Shown: positions 28,079 through 36,956, numbered from the stretch's first letter. The stretch is DNA of 64,000 bases from an uncultured Roseburia sp. (GCA_947652855.1 CANTEO010000003.1:1-64000), one strand, 5' to 3'. The notes: generated from the sequence alone by a model not told the origin. Made by a program: numbers and translations.

Positions 28079-30832
28079 ATGAGATTTATAGGAATCACAG
28101 GGGGCGTCGGCAGCGGTAAGTCCCAGATCTTAAACTTTATCGGGCAGGAATTTAACGCGTATGTCCTTTTGGCGGACGAGCTGGCGCACAGCCTGATGCT
28201 CCCCGGGACGATATGCTATGGGGCGCTGGCGGAGGCGTTTGCGTCGGAAGACATCTTCTTGGAGGGCGGCGGCTTAGATTCCGTGAAATTGGCGAAGGTT
28301 ATTTTCACGGATCCAAAGAAGCGGGACGCGTTAAACGCCATCGTCCATCCCGCTGTAAAGCAGGAAGTGATGCGGCTTGTGGAAAAAGAGCGGCGGCGGG
28401 GCAGATTCGACTATTTTATTTTGGAGGCCGCGCTGTTAATTGAGGAAGGCTACGGCGGTCTGTGCGACGAGCTGTGGTATGTGGACGCGTCGAAAGAGGC
28501 GCGGCGCGCGCGCTTAAAGGAAAGCCGCGGATATTCCGATGAAAAGATTGACGCAATATTTGAAAGCCAGCTTTCGGAAAAAAGCTACCGGGAGGGCTGC
28601 GGCCGGGTGATTGACAACAGCGGCACGTTGGATGAGACATTCCATCAAATCAGGGAACTATTTCGGGAAATGAAGGAGACGGGGAAGATGGAGAGAAAAG
28701 AACTGGGTGAAGAGCTGGTCTTTGGCCTGGACATAGGCACGCGCAATGTGGTCGGCACGGTCGGATACCGGATTGGAAAAGAGTTTGTCGTCCTTGCGCA
28801 GCATTCGCTGGAGCATGACACGCGGGCGATGCTGGACGGGCAGATCCACCATATCGGGAGGGTCGGGAACACGATCCGCATGGTGAAGGAGGCGTTGGAG
28901 GAGCAGATCGGGAAGACGTTAAGCAGCGTATGCATCGCGGCGGCCGGGCGCGTCTTAAAGACGGTGACGACGAATATTGAGTATGAGTACGAGGCGGAGA
29001 GCGTCGTCCTTGCAGAGGATATCCATACGCTGGATTTGCTCGGGATTGAAAAAGGGCAGACGATTTTGCGGGAGGAGAACGACACGAATTACAAATTTTA
29101 CTGCGTAGGCTATTCTGTCGTGAAATATTATCTGAACGATGAAATTTTCTTCAGCATTGAAGGGCATAAAGCTGAGAAAATCGCGGAGGACATCATAGTG
29201 ACGTTTTTGCCTGAGGACGTTATTGACGGGCTGTACGCCGCAGTGGCGATTGCCGGCCTTTCCGTCGCGAACCTGACATTGGAGCCGATTGCGGCGATAG
29301 ACGTGGCAATTCCGGAAAATTTCCGAATGCTGAATATCGCGCTGGTGGACGTGGGGGCGGGAACCTCCGATATCTGCGTCACCAGGGACGGCAGCATCAT
29401 CGCCTATGGCATGATCCCGCTGGCCGGGGATGAGATTACGGAGCTGATCGTTCAGAAATATCTGGTGGACTTTCAAATGGCGGAGCGCATAAAGCTGGCC
29501 TCTACCACAGAAGAAGAGATTGAGTATACGGATATTATGATGTTAAAGCATACCGTCAAGGCGGAGGAGATCTGGGAGCTGACGAGTGAGCTGGTGGAGC
29601 GGATCGCTACAGACGTCGCGGACAAAATCATTGAGCTGAACGGCGGAAAATCGGTCAGCGCGACGTTTATTGTCGGCGGCGGCGGGAAAATTCACGGGTT
29701 CGACGCGTTGCTTGCGGACAAGCTGAGCCTTCCCTATGAGCGCGTGGCGCTGCGCGGGGAGGAGGTGCTGCAGGAGGTGACGTTTGAGCAGCCGGACATT
29801 AAGAAGGATCCGCTGATTGTGACGCCGATTGGCATCTGCTTAAATTATTTCGAGCAGAAGAACAGCTTTATCATGGTGCATTTTAATGGGGAGCGCATTA
29901 AGCTGTATGACAACAACCGGCTTACGGTTGTGGACGCCGCCTTACAGGCGGGATTCCCGAATGAATATCTGTTCCCTAAGCGTGGGAAGGAGGTCAATTT
30001 CATCATCAATGGGAATCCCCGGATTGCGAGGGGGGAGGCGGGCGAGTCCGCAGTCGTTATGGTGAACGGGAAGCTGTCCAACATCAACGCCCCGTTAGTC
30101 GCCAACAGCTATATTACCGTGGAGCCGTCAACGGCGGGGCTTGCGGCTAAGGTGACGATTGCGGATATCGCGGACTATACGGACGAGACGGTGAATTTTA
30201 TCGTCAACGGCAGGAATATCCACTGTCCAAAGTATGTGGAGGTGAACGGCAGCATTGAGATGTCCTCCTATGAAATCCAAGAGGGCGACGTGATTGAGAC
30301 GAGGAATTTTTATACGATCAGCCAGCTTGCGGAATTTATGGACGTAAAAATAAACGCAAATTATACGATTTTAGTCAATAACCGCCCGGCGGACTTTAAT
30401 ACGCTTGTCTATGAGAATTTTACAATTGACTGGGTGGTGGATACGGACGATGAGGAGGACGCTTCTTTCGGCGCCTCTTCGGACGGGGACGCCTCCTTGC
30501 CCGCAGTGGCCGGAGAGACGGCCCTTTCCGTGACAGGGCGTCAGGCGGAGGAAGGGGAAGGTCAGGAAGAAGTCAGCCCGCAGAGGAACGGGGCGACGGC
30601 TGAGTGGAAGGATGGGCCTTCGCTGACGGTTAACGTCACTGTCAATGGGGAGCCGGTTTCATTGACGGGAAAGATTGAGTATATTTTTGTGGATCTGTTT
30701 GATTTTTACGATTTTGACTTAAACGACGCCAACGGCAGGGCGATCGTGACGAAGGTGAATGGGAAGCGCGCCGGCTATATGCAGCATCTGTTCAGCGGCG
30801 ACGTGGTTGAAATTTATTGGGAAGAGTTTTGA
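28079..30832 (+). CDS. coaE: Dephospho-CoA kinase fused to an FtsA-like ATPase
   Basis: 917 residues in one open frame. Residues 1 to about 200 are a complete dephospho-CoA kinase, the last step of CoA synthesis: P-loop GGVGSGKS at 8-15, FILEAALLIEEG and RVIDNSGTLDETFHQI near its end. Residues from about 213 form an FtsA/PilM-type actin-fold domain (VFGLDIGTRNVVGTVGY, LVDVGAGTSDICVT, FIVGGGGKIHGFD), followed by beta modules with repeated ubiquitin-like INGNPRIA or VNNRPADF stretches, an acidic linker and a last such module. An internal ATG at 28688 (Met204) has AAGGAG 9 nt upstream, exactly at the domain junction, so a separate FtsA-like protein could also be made. Such a gene commonly sits beside coaE as its own reading frame in related bacteria (from memory). 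Confidence 0.88.
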   Translation: MRFIGITGGVGSGKSQILNFIGQEFNAYVLLADELAHSLMLPGTICYGALAEAFASEDIFLEGGGLDSVKLAKVIFTDPKKRDALNAIVHPAVKQEVMRLVEKERRRGRFDYFILEAALLIEEGYGGLCDELWYVDASKEARRARLKESRGYSDEKIDAIFESQLSEKSYREGCGRVIDNSGTLDETFHQIRELFREMKETGKMERKELGEELVFGLDIGTRNVVGTVGYRIGKEFVVLAQHSLEHDTRAMLDGQIHHIGRVGNTIRMVKEALEEQIGKTLSSVCIAAAGRVLKTVTTNIEYEYEAESVVLAEDIHTLDLLGIEKGQTILREENDTNYKFYCVGYSVVKYYLNDEIFFSIEGHKAEKIAEDIIVTFLPEDVIDGLYAAVAIAGLSVANLTLEPIAAIDVAIPENFRMLNIALVDVGAGTSDICVTRDGSIIAYGMIPLAGDEITELIVQKYLVDFQMAERIKLASTTEEEIEYTDIMMLKHTVKAEEIWELTSELVERIATDVADKIIELNGGKSVSATFIVGGGGKIHGFDALLADKLSLPYERVALRGEEVLQEVTFEQPDIKKDPLIVTPIGICLNYFEQKNSFIMVHFNGERIKLYDNNRLTVVDAALQAGFPNEYLFPKRGKEVNFIINGNPRIARGEAGESAVVMVNGKLSNINAPLVANSYITVEPSTAGLAAKVTIADIADYTDETVNFIVNGRNIHCPKYVEVNGSIEMSSYEIQEGDVIETRNFYTISQLAEFMDVKINANYTILVNNRPADFNTLVYENFTIDWVVDTDDEEDASFGASSDGDASLPAVAGETALSVTGRQAEEGEGQEEVSPQRNGATAEWKDGPSLTVNVTVNGEPVSLTGKIEYIFVDLFDFYDFDLNDANGRAIVTKVNGKRAGYMQHLFSGDVVEIYWEEF
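28673..28690 (+). promoter_or_regulatory. Internal ribosome binding site and start inside the coaE fusion
   Basis: AAGGAG (28673-28678) stands 9 nt before an in-frame ATG (28688-28690), precisely where the kinase ends and the FtsA-like domain begins. It looks like the preserved start signal of a formerly separate gene. Confidence 0.65.
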
Positions 30833-31635
30833 TGAAGATGGAATTGTGCAGCATAGCGAGCGGGAGCAGCGGGAACTGCATCATGGCCGGCATGGATGGA
30901 TGCCGCCTGATGATAGACGCAGGCGTCAGCGGGAAAAGGATCGAGCAGGGGCTGAATACGCTTGGGCATAAGACCTCTGAGATGCAGGGAGTGCTCGTGA
31001 CGCATGAGCATATAGATCATATCGGAGGGCTTGGCGTGATCGCCAGGAGGCATGGCCTCCCTATTTATGCGACGGAAAAGACAAAGCAGGCGATCCTAAA
31101 GGCCAAATCGGTGGGGAAGATTGACGAGTCCTTGTTTTATGTCATAGAGAAAAACGTGCGCTTTCAGATAGGGGATTTGGAGGTGGAGCCGATGGAGATC
31201 TCTCATGACGCGGCGGATCCCGTCGCCTATATCCTAAGGGCGCATGGCAAGTCGGCGGCCGTTGTGACCGACCTTGGCGTATATGACAGCAACCTCATAG
31301 AGAAGCTTTCTGGCCTGGATGCATTGCTTTTGGAGGCGAACCATGACGTAAATATGCTGCAGGCGGGGCCGTACCCGTATTATTTAAAGCAGCGCATTTT
31401 GGGGGCGAGGGGGCATTTGTCCAATGAGCGCGCCGGGCAGCTTTTGCGCAGAATCTGGCATGACGGCATAAAGGCGGTCATCCTGGGCCATTTAAGCCAG
31501 GAGAACAACTATGAGCTGCTTGCCTATGAGACGGTGCGGCTGGAGCTGGCTTTAGGCGCGGATCCCAAACTGGGGAAAGACGTCCCAATCTACATAGCCA
31601 AACGGGATGACGTGTCAGAGCGCATCGAATTTTGA
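30832..31635 (+). CDS. WalJ/YycJ-like metallo-beta-lactamase-fold hydrolase
   Basis: About 267 residues. The start ATG 30832 overlaps the preceding stop by one base, so the gene is co-translated with the coaE fusion. The metal-binding signature is THEHIDHIGG, with further ligands in ISHDAADPVAY, VVTDLGVYD and ILGHLSQENN. The opening CSIASGSSGNC is typical of the YycJ/WalJ branch, which are putative exonucleases linked to the WalRK cell-wall regulon and DNA replication. There is no WalRK pair in the window. It is cytoplasmic. Confidence 0.88.
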   Translation: MKMELCSIASGSSGNCIMAGMDGCRLMIDAGVSGKRIEQGLNTLGHKTSEMQGVLVTHEHIDHIGGLGVIARRHGLPIYATEKTKQAILKAKSVGKIDESLFYVIEKNVRFQIGDLEVEPMEISHDAADPVAYILRAHGKSAAVVTDLGVYDSNLIEKLSGLDALLLEANHDVNMLQAGPYPYYLKQRILGARGHLSNERAGQLLRRIWHDGIKAVILGHLSQENNYELLAYETVRLELALGADPKLGKDVPIYIAKRDDVSERIEF

Positions 31636-31644
31636 AATGGAGGC

Positions 31645-31688
31645 TTGCCTTTGCCGCTTCACCATAAGAAAGCGCAATGGCAACTTTT
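31645..31688 (+). terminator. Imperfect terminator-like hairpin after the MBL gene
   Basis: TTGCC pairs with GGCAA, and an inner TGCcGCTT pairs with AGCGCA-type bases with a bulge, followed by CTTTTG. The hairpin is imperfect and the T-run short, so this is tentative. Confidence 0.35.
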
Positions 31689-31696
31689 GAAAGGCG

Positions 31697-31725
31697 TTGC
31701 AAAATGTTGGAATGGATGTTACAAT
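31697..31725 (+). promoter_or_regulatory. Predicted promoter of the O-acyltransferase operon
   Basis: TTGCAA (31697-31702) and TACAAT (31720-31725) are spaced by 17 nt, and a TGT precedes the -10, giving an extended element. The MBOAT gene starts at 31768. Confidence 0.7.
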
Positions 31726-31767
31726 GATACAAAATTTTTATGTTCAGGCAAATTGTGAGGAGCGGGT

Positions 31768-33264
31768 ATGTTATTTAACTCATTGCACTTTTTGATTTTC
31801 TTTCCGGCCGTCGTGCTGATGTATTATCTTGTCCCAAAGAAAGTCAAATATCTTTGGCTGCTTGCCGCCAGCTATTATTTTTATATGAGCTGGAACGCGA
31901 AGTATGCGCTGCTGCTGTTATTTTCCACGGCGGTGACGTACATAAGCGGCCTTATGATGGAGAAGATAAAAGAATCCCCGTGGGATGGCGCCCGCAGGGA
32001 AAGGGCGAAGAAGCTGACGGTCGCGCTCAGCTTTTCGTTAAACCTGGCCGTGCTGTTTTGGTTTAAGTACAGCGGTTTTGCGATGGGCGCGCTCTCAAAA
32101 GCGTTTGGGCTTTTGCGCATTGAGCTGAATGTCCCGGCCTTTGACATTTTGCTGCCTGTGGGCATCTCGTTTTATACCTTTCAGGCGTTAAGCTACACGA
32201 TGGATGTGTACCGGGGGGAAATCTACGCGGAGAAGAATTTTTTCCGGTATGCGCTGTTCGTCTCTTTCTTCCCGCAGCTTGTGGCGGGGCCGATTGAGCG
32301 CTCGAAGAATCTCTTAAGGCAGCTTGCCGTCCCAAAGAAGTTCGATTTTGAGCTGGCGCGGGACGGGTTTCTGATGATGCTTTGGGGCTTTTTCTTAAAA
32401 ATTGTCCTTGCAGACCGAATTGCGGTTTTCGTGGACGCGGTGTATGCCGATTTCCATACGTTTGGGGGATGGTACGTCATCGTCGCCACGGCGCTGTTCG
32501 CCGTGCAGATTTACTGTGACTTCAACGGCTATTCCGTCATTGCCATGGGAGCGGCGAAAATCCTTGGCATTCAGCTGATGGAAAACTTTGACGCGCCGTA
32601 CCTTTCGGCCTCGGTCGCGGAGTTTTGGAGGAAATGGCACATTTCCTTAACGTCCTGGTTTAAGGATTACCTCTATATCCCTCTTGGGGGCAGCAGGAAG
32701 GGGACGCTGCGCAAATACGGGAATAAGATGATTGTGTTTCTTGTCAGCGGCCTTTGGCACGGCGCGTCGTTTTCTTTTGTAGTCTGGGGAGGGCTCAATG
32801 GGCTCTACCAGGTCATAGGGGAGGCGCTTGCGCCGGCGCGGGAGGGGCTGGCTTCCTTCTTCCGGCTGAACCGTGCGTCGTTTGGGCATCGGCTTGCCAG
32901 CGTCGTGGGGACGTTTTTTTTGGTGGACTTCGCCTGGATTTTTTTCAGGGCGAGCCATCTGAAGGAGGCCGTCGCGATGATAAAAAACGTCTGGACGGTC
33001 AGAAATCCCTGGATTTTATTTGACGGCTCCCTGTATGAATGCGGCCTCGACGCAAGGAATTTCTGGCTGATGATGGCTGGCATTGGGATCTTGCTGTTCG
33101 CGGACTGCTGCAAGCACAAGGGGATTTCCGTAAGGGAGGAGATTTTAAAGCAGGATTATTGGTTCCGGTGGGGCGTCATCGCGGCCTCCGTCTGCGCCAT
33201 CGTTGTGTTTGGCGTATGGGGGACGAGCTATGACGCGGGCGCGTTTTTATATTTCCAATTTTGA
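31768..33264 (+). CDS. MBOAT-family membrane O-acyltransferase (AlgI/DltB-like)
   Basis: 498 residues, with about ten hydrophobic helices. Family hallmarks are LLPVGISFYTFQALSYTMDVYRG near the middle, PQLVAGPIERSKNLL, and the active-site His331 in SGLWHGASFSFVVWGGLNGLYQ. These integral membrane enzymes move acyl (usually acetyl) groups across the membrane to cell-surface polysaccharides or wall polymers. The next two genes encode SGNH-fold proteins in tight linkage (9 nt, then overlap), matching the known arrangement in which MBOAT proteins hand the acyl group to an extracytoplasmic SGNH partner. The acceptor polymer is unknown; no dltA or dltC is present, so D-alanylation is unlikely. Confidence 0.92.
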   Translation: MLFNSLHFLIFFPAVVLMYYLVPKKVKYLWLLAASYYFYMSWNAKYALLLLFSTAVTYISGLMMEKIKESPWDGARRERAKKLTVALSFSLNLAVLFWFKYSGFAMGALSKAFGLLRIELNVPAFDILLPVGISFYTFQALSYTMDVYRGEIYAEKNFFRYALFVSFFPQLVAGPIERSKNLLRQLAVPKKFDFELARDGFLMMLWGFFLKIVLADRIAVFVDAVYADFHTFGGWYVIVATALFAVQIYCDFNGYSVIAMGAAKILGIQLMENFDAPYLSASVAEFWRKWHISLTSWFKDYLYIPLGGSRKGTLRKYGNKMIVFLVSGLWHGASFSFVVWGGLNGLYQVIGEALAPAREGLASFFRLNRASFGHRLASVVGTFFLVDFAWIFFRASHLKEAVAMIKNVWTVRNPWILFDGSLYECGLDARNFWLMMAGIGILLFADCCKHKGISVREEILKQDYWFRWGVIAASVCAIVVFGVWGTSYDAGAFLYFQF

Positions 33265-33273
33265 GGTGGGCCT

Positions 33274-34800
33274 ATGAAAAAAGGAATGAAAAATCTGGCT
33301 TCGGCCCTCTTATGCGGCCTGCTCGTCTTGCTGGCTGTCCGGTCCGCCTGGAAATTTTTGGAGCGGAAGACCAGCTATGTCAAAAACGACGGGTTCTATA
33401 GCTACGACGGGGATTTTGACGTGCTGTTTTTGGGCAGCAGCCATATGGTAATGGGCGTCCTGCCGATGGAGCTGTGGAAGGAATACGGCATCGTGTCCTA
33501 CAACCTGGCGAATTACGGGCAGTGGATCCCGGTGGATTACTGGGCGCTTAAGAACGCCCTGCAATACACGAAGCCAAAGCTGGTCGTCCTGGACGTGCGC
33601 GCCATTGACATTGACGGCAATAAATATTCCCCGGAGCATGAGTCGCAGCTTCATGAGACGTTTGACGGCATGCCGCTTAGCAGGACGAAGGCGTCCGCGA
33701 TTTGGGATCTTTTGCCAAAAGGGAAACGGATGGAATATCTGTTTGACTTTTCCATCTACCATACCAGGTGGAATGAGCTGGACGCGTCGTTTTGGAAAGA
33801 GACGAAGCCTTCGCCGGAAAAGGGCGCCAATGTAGATAATTCCAATAATTTCGACGAAGTGGCTGTCGCCCCGATTTTGCCGCCGGTTTTGGTGGATAAG
33901 GGCGAGATGTATATGGAAGAGACGACGGGGAAAGAATATTTGCGAAAAATCATTGCGTTGTGTGAAGAAGAGGAGATTGAGCTTCTGTTAACCGCGCTGC
34001 CACATTCCCCCAATGAAGACTATCAGAGGTGGCTCAACAGCGCGCAGGCGATTGCGGAGGAATATGACGTCCCTTACTTTGACATGATTACGGAAGACGC
34101 CTTCGTCAATTATGACACAGATTTTTTTGACGACGCGCATTTAAACTCCTCCGGCGCGAAGAAGACGACGCATGAGCTTGGGAAATACGTAATGGAGCAT
34201 TATCCGCTTACCGATTGGCGTGAGAGCGAGATTGCGCCGCAGTGGGAGCGCGACTATAGGAAGTACGTAAAATTTAAGTTAAAATGGCTGAAAAAGCAAA
34301 AAGACCTAAAGGCGTACCTGATGCTGCTTGCGGACAGGCAGTGGGACATCGTGCTGGACATCTATGACAAATCCATCTTTAAGGATGACTATTGCGTGAC
34401 GCTGCTGGAAAATCTGGGCGTTGACCGTGCAAAGCTGACGGAGGGCGCGGACTGCATTGTGATTGGGGAAGGCGGCAAGTCCGCCGAAGTCATTGAGAAT
34501 TTCCATGCCTCGGAGGGCGTGACGCAAACAGCGCTTGGCGATTTGGGGCTGTTCATTGATGAGATGGACGAGAATGGGAATATTTTGGCATATAGCATTA
34601 CGCTGGACGGGGAAGGCCGATATCTGGCTCCCCTACAGGAAAATGCAGGGCTTCGGGTTCTTGTCATGGATCAGGATACATTAGAGACGGCAGATTGCGC
34701 CGCGTTTTCTTTTGCAGTGGAGAAGCAGGGCTATACGCTTGAAACGACAAAAGTGAAGCGGGAAAAACAAAAGGGTCAGAAAACACAGGAGAAGGAATGA
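33274..34800 (+). CDS. Membrane-anchored SGNH/DltD-like O-acetyl-transfer protein
   Basis: 508 residues. A single N-terminal membrane helix (about 7-27) anchors an extracytoplasmic domain. The nucleophile block is DVLFLGSSHMVMG, with Ser56 the likely catalytic residue. The Asp/His pair is in FFDDAHLNSSGAKK, similar to DltD and AlgX/AlgJ proteins. The C-terminal 130 residues carry no motif I recognise. Its position directly behind the MBOAT gene suggests it completes the transfer of acyl groups to a surface glycan. Confidence 0.82.
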   Translation: MKKGMKNLASALLCGLLVLLAVRSAWKFLERKTSYVKNDGFYSYDGDFDVLFLGSSHMVMGVLPMELWKEYGIVSYNLANYGQWIPVDYWALKNALQYTKPKLVVLDVRAIDIDGNKYSPEHESQLHETFDGMPLSRTKASAIWDLLPKGKRMEYLFDFSIYHTRWNELDASFWKETKPSPEKGANVDNSNNFDEVAVAPILPPVLVDKGEMYMEETTGKEYLRKIIALCEEEEIELLLTALPHSPNEDYQRWLNSAQAIAEEYDVPYFDMITEDAFVNYDTDFFDDAHLNSSGAKKTTHELGKYVMEHYPLTDWRESEIAPQWERDYRKYVKFKLKWLKKQKDLKAYLMLLADRQWDIVLDIYDKSIFKDDYCVTLLENLGVDRAKLTEGADCIVIGEGGKSAEVIENFHASEGVTQTALGDLGLFIDEMDENGNILAYSITLDGEGRYLAPLQENAGLRVLVMDQDTLETADCAAFSFAVEKQGYTLETTKVKREKQKGQKTQEKE

Positions 34801-36122
34801 TGAAGAAAAGACTTTGGAATGGCTATCAGAAGAAAACGGCGTTCTTTTTGGTTTTTTTGTGCTTGTTTGCGCTGCTTGGCTTGTGCGGGCCTTATCAAGC
34901 GCAGGCAAAGAAGGCGGTCGCCCTGAATCAGACGACGCTTTCTATGGCTCCCGCGACGACGAAGAAGCTGTCGTTAGACGGGGCTGTGGCGAAAAAAGTG
35001 AAATGGACGAGCGGAAATAAAAAAGTGGCGGTTGTGAGCAGCTCAGGGACTGTGACGGCCAAAGCGAAGGGGACGGCCAAAATCAGGGCGGCATACGGCG
35101 GGGTGAAGTATGTCTGCACGGTGACCGTCACCTATAAGGTCTATACGGCCTCAGACGGGATGCGCTATAAGGACGCGGCAGGAAACTTTGGGCGCACAGG
35201 CCGCTGGTTTAAGAAGAGCATTGACGGGGGGAGCTATTATTTCACCAGCACGGACGGATCCGCGATTTATTTTAAGACGGCAAACACGAAGTCGGTCAAC
35301 GTGAGCTTCGTCTCCAATGTGGCTGTCGCGACGCCGTATTTTGCGTATTCTGTGGACGGCGGCTCCATGAAGCGGCAGTTAATCAGCAATGGGAGCATCA
35401 GCTTTAAGAACGCAAAGACGCACTATGTCCGTCTGCTGATTGACGCGACGTCTGAATATGAGGATCGGTGGGGCGCTGAGGCTGGCGTTGGAATTAAGAG
35501 CGTAAGCGCCGCGTCGAAGGACGGGATTGTGACGGCCATTAAGCCGCAAAACGCGAACGTCGCGTTTTATGGGGACAGCATTACAAAAGGCGTGCGCGCG
35601 CTTAAGATGGCGCTTACGCCGGGAGGGACCAGCGCCGTCCACAGCTTTCCCTGGTACTGCGCCAGCCAGCTTGACTTGGTGCCGTATTTTATTGGGTTCA
35701 GCGGATCAGGAATTACGGAGACAGGCTCGTTCAATACGTGCTATAACGCGATACAGAAGCTTTCGGCCTATCGCGCCGCGGCGAAGTTTGACGCGGATGT
35801 AGTCGTCATTGAGCATGGCTGCAATGACGTCTATACCCATGGGACGATGTATGTGAATGAATATAAGAAAGTGCTGGAGCTATTGCATAAGAAATTTCCG
35901 AAAGCGGCCCTGATCTCTTTGATTCCGTTCAATCAGATTCACGCGGAGGAGATCCGCCAGGCCGCATCCGCCTATAAATGGTGTAATTTGGTGGAGACGG
36001 CCTCATGGGGCCTGTCCTATACGGACGGGATGCACCCCAATGCGGCAGGGGCGAAAAAGGCCGGCTTAAAGCTGGCGAAGATCATCGCCTCAAAGCGGAA
36101 GGTCACGTTAAAGGGAGGCTGA
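34797..36122 (+). CDS. Secreted SGNH/GDSL esterase with N-terminal Ig-like (Big_2) domain
   Basis: 441 residues. A signal peptide ends near residue 37 (QAQA-KK). A Big_2-type Ig domain (about 40-115) contains KWTSGNKKVAVVSSSGTVTA. A jelly-roll carbohydrate-binding-like section follows (about 120-245), and then a GDSL hydrolase: block I FYGDSITKGV with Ser261, block III-like EHGCNDVYTHG, and Asp410/His413 in DGMHPNAAG. The arrangement resembles CE2-type acetylesterases. It overlaps the previous gene by 4 nt; a second ATG at 34800 is an equally good start. In this operon it may trim acetyl groups that the MBOAT system adds, or act on foreign glycans. Confidence 0.85.
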   Translation: MMKKRLWNGYQKKTAFFLVFLCLFALLGLCGPYQAQAKKAVALNQTTLSMAPATTKKLSLDGAVAKKVKWTSGNKKVAVVSSSGTVTAKAKGTAKIRAAYGGVKYVCTVTVTYKVYTASDGMRYKDAAGNFGRTGRWFKKSIDGGSYYFTSTDGSAIYFKTANTKSVNVSFVSNVAVATPYFAYSVDGGSMKRQLISNGSISFKNAKTHYVRLLIDATSEYEDRWGAEAGVGIKSVSAASKDGIVTAIKPQNANVAFYGDSITKGVRALKMALTPGGTSAVHSFPWYCASQLDLVPYFIGFSGSGITETGSFNTCYNAIQKLSAYRAAAKFDADVVVIEHGCNDVYTHGTMYVNEYKKVLELLHKKFPKAALISLIPFNQIHAEEIRQAASAYKWCNLVETASWGLSYTDGMHPNAAGAKKAGLKLAKIIASKRKVTLKGG

Positions 36123-36124
36123 CC

Positions 36125-36718
36125 TTACAGCTTCGGCAGGGTGCGTGACAAGAAGCTTTCATCCATGGAGGATAAGGCGGCCTTGATCTCCTCAATTTTT
36201 TCCGGCGTGCCCTGCTCCTGATATAACTGGGCAAGCAGAAGGTACACCTGGCCAAGCTCCATCTGAATGGACATGGCATATTCCAATACATGAATCGCCT
36301 CTTTGACGTGGCCAAGCTCCTGATGCCGCTTGGCGTAAGTCAGAAGCGTTTTTGCAAGCGTATGGTAGTTATTGTCATACAGGCAGAGCTGATTGAAATT
36401 GGCCGCCCCATACATAAGCTTTAGGTCTGTATTGGAGTAGTGGGAGAGGTTTATGATTTTTGCGTCGTGATAGCCGATAAGCTCCGTCTCAAGCATAAGC
36501 AGCTCTTCGTCTGGATAGCGGTCGGGCGGAAGGGCGTCTAGGGAAAATTTCAGGAAATCCAGGCCGGAGATGTCCTGTTTGCGCGTCAAGTTCGCGCGCC
36601 GCTCCCGGTCAAGGAAGGATTCGTTTAAATCCTGCTGTTTCCTCTCCTGGCTTCTTCGCTTTAAGGCGAGGATTCCGACAAATAGGACAAATGTGATGAA
36701 AAATATGGGAAGTCTCAT
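36125..36718 (-). CDS. Membrane-anchored TPR-like protein of unknown function
   Basis: About 197 residues on the minus strand, converging on the GDSL gene with a 2-nt gap. The start is likely the second Met (36718), since AAAGGA lies about 11 nt upstream of it and nearly abuts the first ATG at 36730. One N-terminal membrane helix (LPIFFITFVLFVGILAL) is followed by a basic stretch and a helical region with TPR-like pairs (HVKEAIHVLEYAMSIQMELGQVYLLLAQLYQEQG). I recognise no catalytic motif. A role as a membrane-tethered scaffold is inference. Confidence 0.75.
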   Translation of the reverse strand: MRLPIFFITFVLFVGILALKRRSQERKQQDLNESFLDRERRANLTRKQDISGLDFLKFSLDALPPDRYPDEELLMLETELIGYHDAKIINLSHYSNTDLKLMYGAANFNQLCLYDNNYHTLAKTLLTYAKRHQELGHVKEAIHVLEYAMSIQMELGQVYLLLAQLYQEQGTPEKIEEIKAALSSMDESFLSRTLPKL

Positions 36719-36736
36719 GCTTGTTTGCATCCTTTC

Positions 36737-36742
36737 TATAAT
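36737..36742 (+). promoter_or_regulatory. Possible -10 element for the 37-residue membrane peptide
   Basis: TATAAT matches consensus exactly and lies 32 nt upstream of the small gene's ATG. No good -35 sits at 16-18 nt upstream, so the call is tentative. Confidence 0.35.
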
Positions 36743-36773
36743 TTTTAAATAAAAATGATAAAGAGGTGATGTT

Positions 36774-36887
36774 ATGTTTCATTTATTCAACCCGAAAAAT
36801 AAGCGCGTCATTGCCGGCGTGATCGCTGTTTTGCTGGTGGCGTCCATGGTGCTTGCGGCGGTTGTCTCCATTGTAGGGGTTCTGTAG
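36774..36887 (+). CDS. 37-residue single-pass membrane peptide
   Basis: A short frame of 37 codons starts at ATG 36774 behind a good ribosome binding site, AGAGGTGAT. The peptide has a short basic N-terminus (MFHLFNPKNKR) and one hydrophobic helix running to the C-terminus (residues 12-37). The FNPKNKRV-plus-helix pattern resembles small membrane proteins I have seen in other Lachnospiraceae, but I know no function for them. It lies 134 nt upstream of the VanW-family gene, which has its own promoter. Confidence 0.65.
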   Translation: MFHLFNPKNKRVIAGVIAVLLVASMVLAAVVSIVGVL

Positions 36888-36928
36888 CGGGCGGGATGCC
36901 GTTCTGTAACAAATATACAGAAAAATTA

Positions 36929-36956
36929 TTGCATTGTCAAATATATTCGTTACTAT
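36929..36956 (+). promoter_or_regulatory. Predicted promoter of the VanW-family gene
   Basis: TTGCAT (36929-36934) and TACTAT (36951-36956) are spaced by 16 nt. The start codon is about 60 nt downstream. Confidence 0.5.
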
